This document shows positions 7,088 through 17,700 of a stretch of DNA of 51,330 nt, one piece after another. The notes under the pieces are model-generated. The model did no database searches. It was not told the DNA's origin and saw only the letters and a list, made by a program, of their open reading frames with translations. This DNA comes from an uncultured Methylococcaceae bacterium (GTDB lineage Bacteria > Pseudomonadota > Gammaproteobacteria > Methylococcales > Methylomonadaceae): contig CAIVQX010000103.1 of the NCBI GenBank assembly GCA_903908165.1, positions 1 through 51,330 on the forward strand, given 5' to 3'. The stretch's first letter is position 1. The number at the start of each line of letters is the position of its first letter. The translations under genes were made by a program, and so were the position numbers.

Positions 7088-9303
7088 TTCTGATAAGCCT
7101 GTCCATTTGGCGCTCTACCCTGTGGTTCTGTGGGAGGAGTTAGCACCTGTTTAGATAATTGGGTTTGTACATTTAGTTTCTGCGCTGTTTGCGCTAATTG
7201 CGATTTGATTTCAGCTACACTAATTTGAGTTGATTGCGATAGTTCCATAATCTTCATGTCACGTTCCATCTGCTTCATTTGGATTTCGTGTTGACGATCA
7301 ATCTCAGATTGTTGTGCTTTGAATTTGAGTTCTTGCATAGCGAGTGTTTCTTTAACTTGCATCTCAGCCATATCCGTAGATTGCAAGAATTTAGCTTTAT
7401 CCATCTCACCCGCAGCGCGAACTTTAGCAACTTCAATCTGACCTGCGACTTTCGGGTCTTGCGGTGGATTTTGTTGCGCTTGCGCTTGCATCTGTTTCAT
7501 TTCTTCATCACTATATTTAAAGCGCTTACTATCAAGTTTTTGTGCTTTAAATGCTTCATCAATCCATTTAGCAGGATTGATTTGGAAGGCAGGATTCATT
7601 ACAAGAGCGCCAAGTTGCATGATGGCTTGATGTTGTGCGTCACGCTCAAACAGAACAGTAGAGCCGCGAGCTTCAATATTAAAGTCACCTTTCAATTGCT
7701 CATCGCCATAAAGCATGATCCATTCATAATAACGAGTGATGTGTGGAACAGTGACACGATCATCAAAGTTACGAGCAATGTTTCTGCGAATAGTGCCAGC
7801 GTTATTCTGAAGCATGGTCATGCCACCAACAGTATCGGGCGCATTACCTTGCTGACCTTGTAGCATCATGGGTAGACCGGTAATATCCTCTGCCATCTTT
7901 AAGGCATACTGGATAATTGCCATCAAATCTTGGGTAATGATTGGAATGATAATTGAGCTTATCGCGCCACGCGCATCTTGAATTGGTGAATCGGGCGATA
8001 GTCTAAGCAATGCACCGCTACCGACTTCAACTAAGCCACCGTCAGCCGATTCAACACCATCAGCAATAATGGTAGTAGGTCTACCGCCTTTACCGGCATT
8101 GTCGAGCAGATTACGAGTAGCTGCGTTGATGATGCGCTGAGGTTCTCTTACTTGACGCGCAACCCCAATACCTGTCCAAGTATCGTTCATTGGTTGCCAC
8201 ACCATGACATCATAAGGGAACTCGCCACTTTCCAGTGGATTCATTGTAGCCTTAATAACCCGATTATTAACGATGACAACGACAACATCATAACTATCGT
8301 TATCGCCACACTGACAACCAGCAGCTTCAAGATCATCTCTACCCGCTTCGCCATAGTAGTACCACACTTCAAATCTATCGCCATAAGTAGTCTTATCACG
8401 TTTCTTTTCTAAATCGTCGTCAGCACCTTCTCTAAGTACCAAATCAATTTGAGAAGAAATGTAACCTTTTGCTTTGCGTAAATTGCGTAATTCTTTTTTA
8501 GTAATATAATCGCGTTCCCAAACAAAACTTCCGCTGTGAATATCATCACCGCATGAAGGATCGGGATAAAAGTTTCTTACATCAATGCGTTTAGATGCAG
8601 GGCGAATTTCAATCACCTTAACATCGGCAACACCTTCTGCTTGCATTTCACCTTGTGGTGTTGGCATTTGTTTTTGAAACATTTTGTGAACAGAGTTTTG
8701 CTCATCAACAATTGGGTAACATCCTTTCACAACACCTGTGCCGAGAATAGCAGCGTCACGAAGTACCTTGCGTACTTCACGATTCCAATGCGCTTCAACT
8801 AACCAATCTTCAATTTGTTTCTGTGCTTCTTCTGCTTTGTTTTTAGCGTCTTGTTTAATTGTTTCTTCAAATTGCGCAATCGGCATTTGTTGATTTTTAT
8901 ACATGACGATGCCGACATCAACGGGTTTTACTTGAAGTAATTCCATTGTGGCAGGTTTGGGAGTCGGACGAACCTCAAAGTTTGCATCATCTACAGGGAG
9001 AAGCATATCAGCAAGTGACATGGCAGCAATATCTGTGTATTGCTTGGTGATGTTCATAAATACGTTAGAGCCAGTTCGCTTTCTATTAACACGCGAATAG
9101 CCACCACGATCTACAAGATTTTTGGTAATAGACGTACTGACTTCACCACGATTAGCGTCGTCAATTCCTTCATAGTATTCACTATCTTGATCCCAAATTT
9201 CTTCAATGCCCGATTTTTTACGAGCTTGGATAGCCTTCTGTCTTTTGGACAAAAGTGCTTTTCCGAATCGGTCAAGTCTGTCAATTTTAGAATCGTCTAT
9301 CAT
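7084..9303 (-). CDS. Portal protein (podovirus type)
   Basis: 739 residues. N-terminal charged helices are followed by NVFMNITKQYTDIAAMSLADMLLP, then a long mixed domain with RNFYPDPSC and GEFPYDVMVWQP, and VREPQRIINAATRNLLDNA. The C-terminal ~150 residues are a Gln/Lys-rich helical barrel-like region (KQMERDMKIMELSQSTQI). This is the architecture of P22-type portals. It forms the dodecameric ring through which DNA is packaged and ejected and binds terminase. It lies downstream of the terminase genes. Two small hairpins (9333-9368) precede the ribosome site AAAGGAG. Confidence 0.85.
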   Translation of the reverse strand: MIDDSKIDRLDRFGKALLSKRQKAIQARKKSGIEEIWDQDSEYYEGIDDANRGEVSTSITKNLVDRGGYSRVNRKRTGSNVFMNITKQYTDIAAMSLADMLLPVDDANFEVRPTPKPATMELLQVKPVDVGIVMYKNQQMPIAQFEETIKQDAKNKAEEAQKQIEDWLVEAHWNREVRKVLRDAAILGTGVVKGCYPIVDEQNSVHKMFQKQMPTPQGEMQAEGVADVKVIEIRPASKRIDVRNFYPDPSCGDDIHSGSFVWERDYITKKELRNLRKAKGYISSQIDLVLREGADDDLEKKRDKTTYGDRFEVWYYYGEAGRDDLEAAGCQCGDNDSYDVVVVIVNNRVIKATMNPLESGEFPYDVMVWQPMNDTWTGIGVARQVREPQRIINAATRNLLDNAGKGGRPTTIIADGVESADGGLVEVGSGALLRLSPDSPIQDARGAISSIIIPIITQDLMAIIQYALKMAEDITGLPMMLQGQQGNAPDTVGGMTMLQNNAGTIRRNIARNFDDRVTVPHITRYYEWIMLYGDEQLKGDFNIEARGSTVLFERDAQHQAIMQLGALVMNPAFQINPAKWIDEAFKAQKLDSKRFKYSDEEMKQMQAQAQQNPPQDPKVAGQIEVAKVRAAGEMDKAKFLQSTDMAEMQVKETLAMQELKFKAQQSEIDRQHEIQMKQMERDMKIMELSQSTQISVAEIKSQLAQTAQKLNVQTQLSKQVLTPPTEPQGRAPNGQAYQK

Positions 9304-9332
9304 CTCTTAGTTCCAGTTAAAGGAGTTTGCTC

Positions 9333-9368
9333 TGTCATCACGACATGGCGTAGCATCATCTCGACGCT
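9333..9368 (-). promoter_or_regulatory. Late-gene leader hairpins B and B2 (before the portal gene)
   Basis: Minus-strand TGTC-GTGAT-GACA (9345-9333) and TAGCGTC-GAGAT-GATGCTA (9369-9351, one G.U pair) stand in tandem upstream of the portal ribosome site. A TATAAT hexamer (plus-strand ATTATA, 9370-9375) lies immediately before the second hairpin, though I see no good -35. The shared loop pattern GNGAN with different stems matches hairpins A and C. Confidence 0.55.
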
Positions 9369-9382
9369 AATTATAAAGCATT

Positions 9383-9577
9383 TTAGATAATTTCGTTAAT
9401 AGTTGCTGTCGCAATATCAATGGCAGTATCTTGTGGAATTTCTCTAATGTTTTCAACGTGTTGTACTGCACCACCAATATCACCATGAGAAATATCAGTT
9501 ACTGCGCCTTGTGCTTCATCAACTGCTTTCTTAGCACTATCTGAAACTTTATGTACCATCTCATCAAAAAACGACAT
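9383..9577 (-). CDS. Small late protein, unknown function
   Basis: 64 residues from ATG 9577, chosen because GGAG lies six bases upstream; an in-frame TTG at 9589 would remove that site. Starts MSFFDEMVHKVSDSAKK. Amphipathic, Ala/Asp/Ile-rich, with no Cys and no clear membrane segment. It lies between terminase large subunit and portal, suggesting a packaging or minor head role. Not recognised. Confidence 0.6.
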   Translation of the reverse strand: MSFFDEMVHKVSDSAKKAVDEAQGAVTDISHGDIGGAVQHVENIREIPQDTAIDIATATINEII

Positions 9578-9593
9578 ACCTTTCTCCAATTAA

Positions 9594-10871
9594 TTAATAT
9601 CCAACACCACTATCATAAGGTTGCCATCTTGGAGCGGCAACAGGAGCGCGTCTATCTTCATTACTTAAACTTTCAGCATTAACTGCTAAATACCTAAAGG
9701 CATCAGCACTATGACTATAAGTGTCATGCAGTGGCGCACCAGCTTCATTTGTTCTTGGGTTGATACTTCTACGATATCGCTTTAAACATTCGAGTAAACG
9801 AATAGAGTGTGCTTTATCAAAGTAACATTGCGAGAACATCAATCGAGCAGCTTTGATTCCAGATTCAATTGGCATATTAGGTGTAATTTTTACTTTACGT
9901 CCAAATGCCTTTAAAAGTTCTTCTGTACTCTTACCTGTTTTAAAATCCTTAGTTCTTCCGTCATGCGGCAAGAAATCATAACCCCAATTATACTTCTTAC
10001 TATTCAATAGTCCAGCATAATAATCTAAGGTCTTGTGGTCATCTTCAATACTTTCAATAATTCTAATTTCACTTCGTACTTTTTGTACTAATAAAATAGC
10101 CATCGAATCATTCCAACCCAAATCCCAAATAGCATGAACTTTAAGTAATGGGTCATAAGGAACATTACAAATTCTGCCATGTAAAGTTGCCGCGTTAACT
10201 TCATTCGCATATATCGCACCTGTAACTGCGCTACGACATTTACCAAGCCAGATGTTCTCATAGTCTTCTGGATTAGTTTCCATGCAGTGTAGACGTTCCG
10301 CTTCAAGCTCTTTAGGAAAATAAGGATTATCACCAAAGTTCATTTCAACAACAGTTGCGCTTGGAGCAGGGTTTAAAACAAATCGCGTGTAAGTATCATC
10401 CGTATCTAAATCGGGATTGAAACTCACCCAAATCTCAGAATCATCTTTACGAATAGTTGGAATGAGAATATCCCAGCTTTTCTTACTTACTGTTTGCGCT
10501 TCCTCTACCCATACAATATCGCAACCCTCAATAGATTTGATGGATTCAACAGTATGTTGCGCTAAACCGGCAAACATAAAGAGCGATCCATTCATTCCGC
10601 GAATTTCAGTTTCAAGTACAGTAAAGAACGCACCTAAGCCAAGTCGTTGAATTTGATCAGATAATAGCAAATGCACGGACTGTTTAATACTCTTTTGAAT
10701 CTCCCGTGTGCAGAGTACGCGCATAGGTTTTTGAGCCGCTAAGAGTATCAATGCCTGTGCAAAGTTATAACTTTTTCCCGATCCACGTCCTCCGTGTGCA
10801 ACTTTATATCGTTTCGGAGCAAACAAGAATTGAAGTTTCTCTGGGAAATGTACGTCTAAGTTTTCAGCCAT
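9594..10871 (-). CDS. terL: Terminase large subunit (PBSX type)
   Basis: 425 residues. The ATPase domain shows Walker A GGRGSGKS (residues 27-34) and Walker B DIVWVEEA (118-125). The C-terminal nuclease half begins around HAIWDLGWNDSMAI, whose acidic residues are expected to bind metal, and continues with HDTYSHSADAFRYL. Pattern and length fit the Terminase_3/PBSX XtmB family. It cuts concatemeric DNA and pumps it into the procapsid. The gene overlaps the small subunit by eight bases and is followed closely by a small gene and the portal. Confidence 0.93.
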   Translation of the reverse strand: MAENLDVHFPEKLQFLFAPKRYKVAHGGRGSGKSYNFAQALILLAAQKPMRVLCTREIQKSIKQSVHLLLSDQIQRLGLGAFFTVLETEIRGMNGSLFMFAGLAQHTVESIKSIEGCDIVWVEEAQTVSKKSWDILIPTIRKDDSEIWVSFNPDLDTDDTYTRFVLNPAPSATVVEMNFGDNPYFPKELEAERLHCMETNPEDYENIWLGKCRSAVTGAIYANEVNAATLHGRICNVPYDPLLKVHAIWDLGWNDSMAILLVQKVRSEIRIIESIEDDHKTLDYYAGLLNSKKYNWGYDFLPHDGRTKDFKTGKSTEELLKAFGRKVKITPNMPIESGIKAARLMFSQCYFDKAHSIRLLECLKRYRRSINPRTNEAGAPLHDTYSHSADAFRYLAVNAESLSNEDRRAPVAAPRWQPYDSGVGY

Positions 10872-11343
10872 TATTTATTGTCGTGTCGGATTTAATGAAA
10901 TTTAAAGTAATACATGGCAAATCTGCACCATCCTTACCACTGTGTTCAATCTTGTCAATAAACATACCCATATTCTTAGCAAGCAATTCACTTGCACGAA
11001 TACGCGCATCTAACTTAATGTAATCTCCGTTTTCGTCTTTGTTACTGCGAACGAGGTTAGTCCAAAACTCTTGAATTTCATAAATCGACGCTATCTTATC
11101 AGAGAACTTATCTTTCAATTCGTCAATTACTTCAAGTTGTTTTTTACTAAGTTCACCACTAAGTTCCGCCCACGCTTCTTTGACAGCAGGTGTATTTAAA
11201 AGTGAATTTCCTTTTTGGGTCGCACCCTTTTCAGAATAGCCTGCTGCAATAACAGCACTAGGCGCATCTTGACCGTTACTTAAGTAAGCAGTCAAGAATG
11301 CCCGTTGGCGGTAATTGAGCTTGTTGAGAGCATCAAAAGCCAT
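10864..11343 (-). CDS. terS: Terminase small subunit
   Basis: 159 residues with the Terminase_2 pattern: LNYRQRAFLTAYLSNGQDA, AAGYSEKGATQKGNSLLN, then a helical middle and RIRASELLAKNMGMFIDK. The N-terminal helix-turn-helix should bind the packaging site on phage DNA, and the C-terminus contacts the large subunit. Eight-base overlap with terL indicates coupling. The packaging site itself is not identifiable by eye. Confidence 0.9.
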   Translation of the reverse strand: MAFDALNKLNYRQRAFLTAYLSNGQDAPSAVIAAGYSEKGATQKGNSLLNTPAVKEAWAELSGELSKKQLEVIDELKDKFSDKIASIYEIQEFWTNLVRSNKDENGDYIKLDARIRASELLAKNMGMFIDKIEHSGKDGADLPCITLNFIKSDTTINNG

Positions 11344-11344
11344 A

Positions 11345-11668
11345 TTACATCATCGCAGGTCTAGTTGGTTTACCCATAGGTGCTTGTTGCGCTGGAGCGC
11401 CACCCATTCCCATGCCGCCTTCTTCACCCCCAAAGCCTTTAGCAAACAGTGATTCAGCACTTGCATTTTCACCGCCTTCTAAAAGACCTTTGGCAATTTT
11501 CAAAGCATCGTTAAGGTCACGCGCTTTTTGCACACCTGCGCCCATACCTTCTGCCATACCTTCCATTGCGCCTTCACCGCCCTCAGCCATTTGTTCTTGT
11601 TGATTTTCTGTTTCAACAGTGTACTGACCTTGTGCATCGCGTGTAATTGTAACTGCTAATTCTTCCAT
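11345..11668 (-). CDS. Gly/Met/Glu-rich late protein
   Basis: 107 residues. A short beta-type N-terminus (VTITRDAQGQYTVETENQQ) leads into a low-complexity Gly/Met/Glu stretch and a Pro/Met tail. One base separates its stop from the terS start. An 8-bp hairpin (11687-11707) lies upstream between it and the giant gene. Function unknown; position suggests a packaging accessory or minor virion protein. Confidence 0.55.
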   Translation of the reverse strand: MEELAVTITRDAQGQYTVETENQQEQMAEGGEGAMEGMAEGMGAGVQKARDLNDALKIAKGLLEGGENASAESLFAKGFGGEEGGMGMGGAPAQQAPMGKPTRPAMM

Positions 11669-11686
11669 TTTCGTTCCTAGTTAAAG

Positions 11687-11707
11687 GGCGCTACGGTATG
11701 TAGCGCC
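11687..11707 (-). other. 8-bp intercistronic hairpin after the giant gene
   Basis: GGCGCTAC (11687-11694) pairs perfectly with GTAGCGCC (11700-11707) around five bases. On the minus strand it follows the giant-gene stop and precedes the ribosome site of the next gene. No U-run follows, so a processing or stability role is more likely than termination. Confidence 0.7.
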
Positions 11708-11719
11708 AAGTGATTACTG

Positions 11720-14700
11720 CTATCGACGATTATACTGGTAATTGTATTCTATCAATAACTCTTTCTCGTCGTTTTCAAGTTCTTTTAGAAGTTGCTTATC
11801 GCCTTCAATTCGCGCTTCATCTTGTTTGTCACGCAAATCCTCAACCTCTTTAATAATAGATTTTGTTTCATCGTAGAAATCAAGAATAGTTTGGTGACGA
11901 GTTACAAATTTATCAGTTGCCGCTTCGTCATCTAATTTTTCATACTTTTTAAACTTGTCGTAAATATCTTTAGCTTCTTTGCGTTGCGAGTTGTAAACAC
12001 GACGATAATTATCAATAGTATTTTCTTTAACAAAACTAGATATGATAGGTAAAGTAGTTGCTTTCGCTTCATCTTTATTTATTGAAGAAGTATAGATAGA
12101 ATTTATAAATTTATATAGTTGGGTCGCTGCTGATCCGCCAAGTGTATTTGTCAAATATTTCATTGTTTCCGGTGACACATCAATTAAACCAGATTCTACT
12201 TTTGTCCCACCTGTCACTTTGTTCATCCATTTAGCAAAATCGGAATACATTGAGCCTCTTGTTGTAGCCCATTCCTTTTCGCTATCGGGAACAGTTGTTT
12301 TGTAAGTATCTTCTGGATAAATAGGTTTACCCCATTGATTTCTATTATAAGTAATGGCATAAAAAGGTTTGGCAATAGTAGGTATGAAACTTGCCGCCAA
12401 ATCTTGATTATCCCATTGCCCAGACACCATCGGATTGAAATAAGAAAAGTTAGCAAAGAAAGAAGAAATTAATTTATTAATTACTTTTTCTGGATCACCA
12501 CCTAATTGAAGTCTAGCGATTGATGCGCCAAAATCCTTAGCAAAAGATAATCCGTATGCTAATTTTAAATTCACTCGAAGTCCGGTTTTTTCATCCAATG
12601 TAATACCAACATATCTAGTTTTTTCTTCTTCGGGGATTAGTTCATCATCCCCATCATCTCCACCTAATAATGTTAATAAATACCCTAGCATTACATACGA
12701 TGAAAGCACTGCGGTTGCTTGTACCTTATGTTCACCTTGAACTGTAGCGTCTATTAGATTCTCAGTACCTTGAATAGCCGCATTTATAAATAAATACGTT
12801 GCGCCAAGTTCACGACCGAGTACACCGTTACGGTTAAAATTAATAGTTACATTGCGAGCAATTTTAGCAGCTTCCTGTGGAGATTTACCGTTATCAAGTG
12901 CTACTTTAAACGTAGACAGTCGAGTTGCTGTTTCGCTAACATCACCTAAATAAGTTAATAGTTTGGCAAATTTATTGTCCACTACCGTAAGTTTTAATTT
13001 ATCCAACGGATATTCATGGAATTTAGTGTCTATCATTTTTGATTTCAAAACAGCTAAATTAAGCTCGTCTGCTTTTTTCTCAATGGTTGTAATAAACGCA
13101 GTACCCGATTTACCACCGTTATCAAGGTAAAGTCTAATTGTGTTGTCCCATTCCGCATTACCCGATGAGCCTTTTGCCATATACTTAGCAATCCGTAACG
13201 CTGACACTGGTGTTTTACCAAGCACTGTTGAAGCGTATTTTAATCCATAACGAGCGGTATTGGTGTAAAACGCAACCATGGGGTCAACCCATATACCATT
13301 GTTAATAATAAACACAGGATTCCAAATCGTATAAGCGTGTCGCAAAAATCTATTAAAAGCCATCATGGGTTTAAACACGCCATAAATGTTTTCATCACCC
13401 AATCTATTAAATGCTTGAACAAATGCTTCATCATTAACCACAATGCGGACTTGTTTACCGTTTCGCCAATAAGATATTTCCTCATTTTGGTCATAAGGCT
13501 TTCTCATCAAAGTGACTTGTGGCTCACCACCCACTTTGACAATTTCATATTCGCGTTTTTCTTGTCCAGTTCTTGCTGTTTCAGCTTCAACATAGCGACG
13601 CGCATCTCGGAGCGTATCACGAACACCGATTTCACTACCGTGGAAATACATAACGTATTGCGCTTTTGCTTTACCCATAATAGGTTTCATTGGCGTTACT
13701 TCATTTTCCCATAAGTTAATATCGGGATTGTCCTCAACTAATTTATATAATGTGGATTGCACATACATTTTAGAAGATCGGATAACAGCACGTTCCAAAT
13801 TCATAACAATGTTTTCGACAATTTGATTTGCGCGAGATTGTCTACCGAGTGCGCGTCTATCAAACTTACCCGATATTGAAAAACCTTGCCCAATGTTACC
13901 GCGACTAGATTTCTTAGCTTTACCGGTAACTTCATCAACTTCTTCAAAGCCTTTTAATGGTACATGGTAATCAAACCCATCTTCCCATGACTGCGCTTGC
14001 TCTGGTGAAATATCTCCCGATGCCACTAAGATATTTTTAACTATAGTTTGAATGTTTTGCCAATCATCGGTTAATTTTTCAAACTCAGCGTACTTATCAC
14101 CCATTGTATCTTTATATCTTTGGATGATAGCGGCTGACTGTTCATCAGTCATACCACTACCGCCTTCACCTAATTTACGGAATTTAGGATTGATGGATTG
14201 GATATAAGCATTACGCTCGGGTGCGTGTTTAGCATAAAGAAGTAAACCGATTTCATCTTTGTTTACATTCATTTTCGCCATTCTATCAATCAGCGGTTGA
14301 ATGTAACGCTCTTTGAGTTTTTCCAATTGGTTAGCTGCGATATTACCTGCCGCTTCCATTGCAAGAACCACGTCATTACTTTCATCAACCTTACCGCCTT
14401 GCTCTCTAACTCTATCCATTACCACACGGATTCTCAGCAAGTCATCTTGAATCCATTTGCGTAAGAACTGGAAGGATGATTCAGCAGGTATGTTAAAAGT
14501 GCCGTCTGGGTTTCTCTCAATATCGGCAAGTAAACCGCCTGTTGGAATACCAGCAATATCTTGTATCATCCCTTCAGAAACAAATTTACCGTCACCTTTA
14601 CTAACAGATTCAAATGCTTTTAAAACTGCATTATCAGATTTTAATCCTAATAAGTCTTTGATTTTCTGAGTAAATTCTTTCATCCACTGCATTGCTCTTT

Positions 14701-17700
14701 TTACCCAAGAGTCTTTTGCGGCAAATCGTTGCTCTAAAATTCGTGTACCATTAACTGCCCAAAACTCAGAAGGACTATAAAGTTGGTAATGTTTTTCAAC
14801 ACTTAATGTACCATCTTTAAAATCAGCCATCATTGTACGTTTTGCATCTGGACTTCCCATAGACGCTACTAACATATTATTTAATGCTCGTACAAAATTA
14901 GCATCTTGGCTGTTTTTAAATTCACTCGCTAATGCTTTTTCCCATGCTTTGAGAATACCTTCTCGAACATCTTCTGGCATCATCCGCTCAGTATGATGCA
15001 GTATTTCATGAACGGCTGTTCCTGCATTTGAGTTATTTACAAATAATTGAATAACCTGTGATAGTGGATTGTAAGTACCGCCTGTTCCAGCACCTTCTTT
15101 TGCTGTAACACTAAAGCCTAAGTTATCAGCTAGATGTGGGTTTTGATCGAGTAACCATTGTGCAAAATCTGCTTCGCTTTTTTCAAAATACTTATCAGCA
15201 ACACCTCTACGCATTTGCGATACTATCCAATCTGCTCCGCGTCTACGATTAGCACTAGTTACCACTTTACTTTGTTGCTTAGCTCTCGCTGCTTCCATTG
15301 TATCGATTACATTTTGCACACCTAATCGATAACCCTCTGGTGTTATTTTCCCATCTTCAAGTTGCTTTTCTAACTTAATTAATCGCTGACGAGCATTTAC
15401 GCGCACTTCTTCGGTTACTTCTTTTTCATAAATACTTGGATAACGTGTAAGATTTTCAAGCACATTTTCTTTAGGTTTAATTGAAAGGCTTTCAAGGACA
15501 TTCTCTTTCCCTGCAACAGGTGGCAATTTATTCCAATGTTCTTCGCGAATAAAGAAACCCTTTTCCCCATTAGTAGGATTAGTATAAAGCCAAGTAAATT
15601 TATCAATTTCTTTCGCTTGGTCTTTTGTTAAATCACTACGCAATTTTCCTTTTAGCTCCTTACCTTTTGAAGTTGTGTAATTAACAACTGCATCTGGATC
15701 AGTAACTGATGTATCACGAGTGACTTTAGGTGCTTTACCTTTTTTACCTTGTTCATTTAAGGTCGTTTCAACATCCGCCCCAAACGGTTGCTCGTTTGTA
15801 GTCATTCTCGGCATAACTTCAATGGCATCCATCCGAGTAAACAAATCTTCAATATTATCAATGTCGCTCAAATCTAAATTACGAGATTGTGGAACATTGC
15901 CTGTTGAGGATTTTTCAATTACCACAATGCGAGTTCTAACACCTGTTCCTGCGCGTTTAAAAGTAACATCGGGCAAGTTAATACTCATAATTAAATGCGC
16001 ATCGGGATTAAGCATTTTATCTTTAGCATCTTTACCATAAAGGAATTGTTCAAGACGCTTGATTGCTTGCCCCTCTGGTATCAGCGCAACAATACGACCG
16101 CCTTCACGCAAATGCCCAAATGCTTTCGCAACATGGTCAATGGCAGTTTTACCTGCTGTGCCAAACGGAGGATTCATTACAATCGCATCGTACTTGTTGA
16201 TAATGTTCAGTTCTTCAAAGTTTTGACGTTTAATATCACCATCTTGGAATACTAATGCTAGACGTGAGTTAAGTTCAGAACTCGGCTCAATTGCTGTTCT
16301 TTCAGCATCCGGTCTAAACCATCTTGCGATTGCACCATGACCTGCACTTGGCTCTAGCATTTTCTCGCCTTCTTTGGCATCAGCAAGGCGCGTCATTACT
16401 AAACCGACAGGTTCGGGTGTTGCAAAGTAATCCGTACCTTCTGCTGACTTTGTACGCGCATTTTTCTGTTGTTGTGCGTAGTAGTAAGAGCGAGCTTTAT
16501 CCATCTCGGTAACTGCTTTAGCCGCAGAGCGATCTTTTTCTTTACCGCCTTTACCTTCACCTTCATGCCCAACTGGATAACTGCCACTTAGTTCAAACGC
16601 ATCAATAAACGCATCACGAAGTCCGCGAGCAAATTCACCTAATGCTAAGTTTTCAGCCGCGCTTGCACGTCCTGCAATGGTGCTTGCAAACGCCCATCTT
16701 TCCCAGTTTGTACCTGTGTTGACATATCGGAAAATAGCATCTGACTTTTGACCTACTCGGAAGATACGACCTTCTTGTTGAATAGCTGTGGTTGGCGCTG
16801 TTGGCAAACCGATATTGATAAGCACACGTTGGTGTTTACCGGTAGTATCATGGAACGACACACCTTCTTTTGCTGATGCAGATTGCAAGAGCATTAGATT
16901 CTTACCAGAATTATCGTCATTGAATTTTGCAACATCAGCGATACGAGTTTTACTGTCCCCGTTATATATCATTACATCATCGCCAAATTCCTCTTGGAAT
17001 CTTTGAATAGGCGTAACCATACTTCCTTCAAGCGCTTTACCGCTAGTTAGGTCTGGGAACTTTTCTTGAAATTGTCGATACTGTTGCTGAACTGCATCTT
17101 CCGCGTAATCCATGCCTTGTGAGCCAAATGGATTTTTAACACCACCAACTTTATAGTCATGAAATACAATAACTTTTTTACCTGCCGCCAAGTAATCACG
17201 AATCATTGGGATAACTTCTTTGGCTTTAATTGCTTCAAGTAAAAATCTGCGCTCAAGTCCACCAAATCGTTTATTGAGAATCTGCGCTAAATCACGCGCG
17301 TCATTATCCGCAAGCCATTGGAGCGCTTCATCAATACGTTGACCTACTGCCGATTCAGTTAGAATAAAGCGACGATCATAATCGTAATCCACATTAAGTG
17401 TTCTGGCAGATATTGCACCGGATCGTTTAAGTGTTTCATTAAACTGACGTTGCATATTACTGCGATCAACTTTTGCATCGGGTTGCGTTAATTTGTTATA
17501 GCGCATTCTATAGCCAAGGTGTTGCATAAAGTATTTCTCTTTAGCCCCACCAGAGTTATAGCCAGTTGCTTCTTGATCCCCGTAAGTAAACAAATACCCT
17601 TCTGCATAATCGATATTGGATTCATGTGCAAAAGGTGTTGCTGACAATAGAACGACTTTAGTATTGTCGTCCATTTTGTCCCATTCTACTTTTGCTTTAG

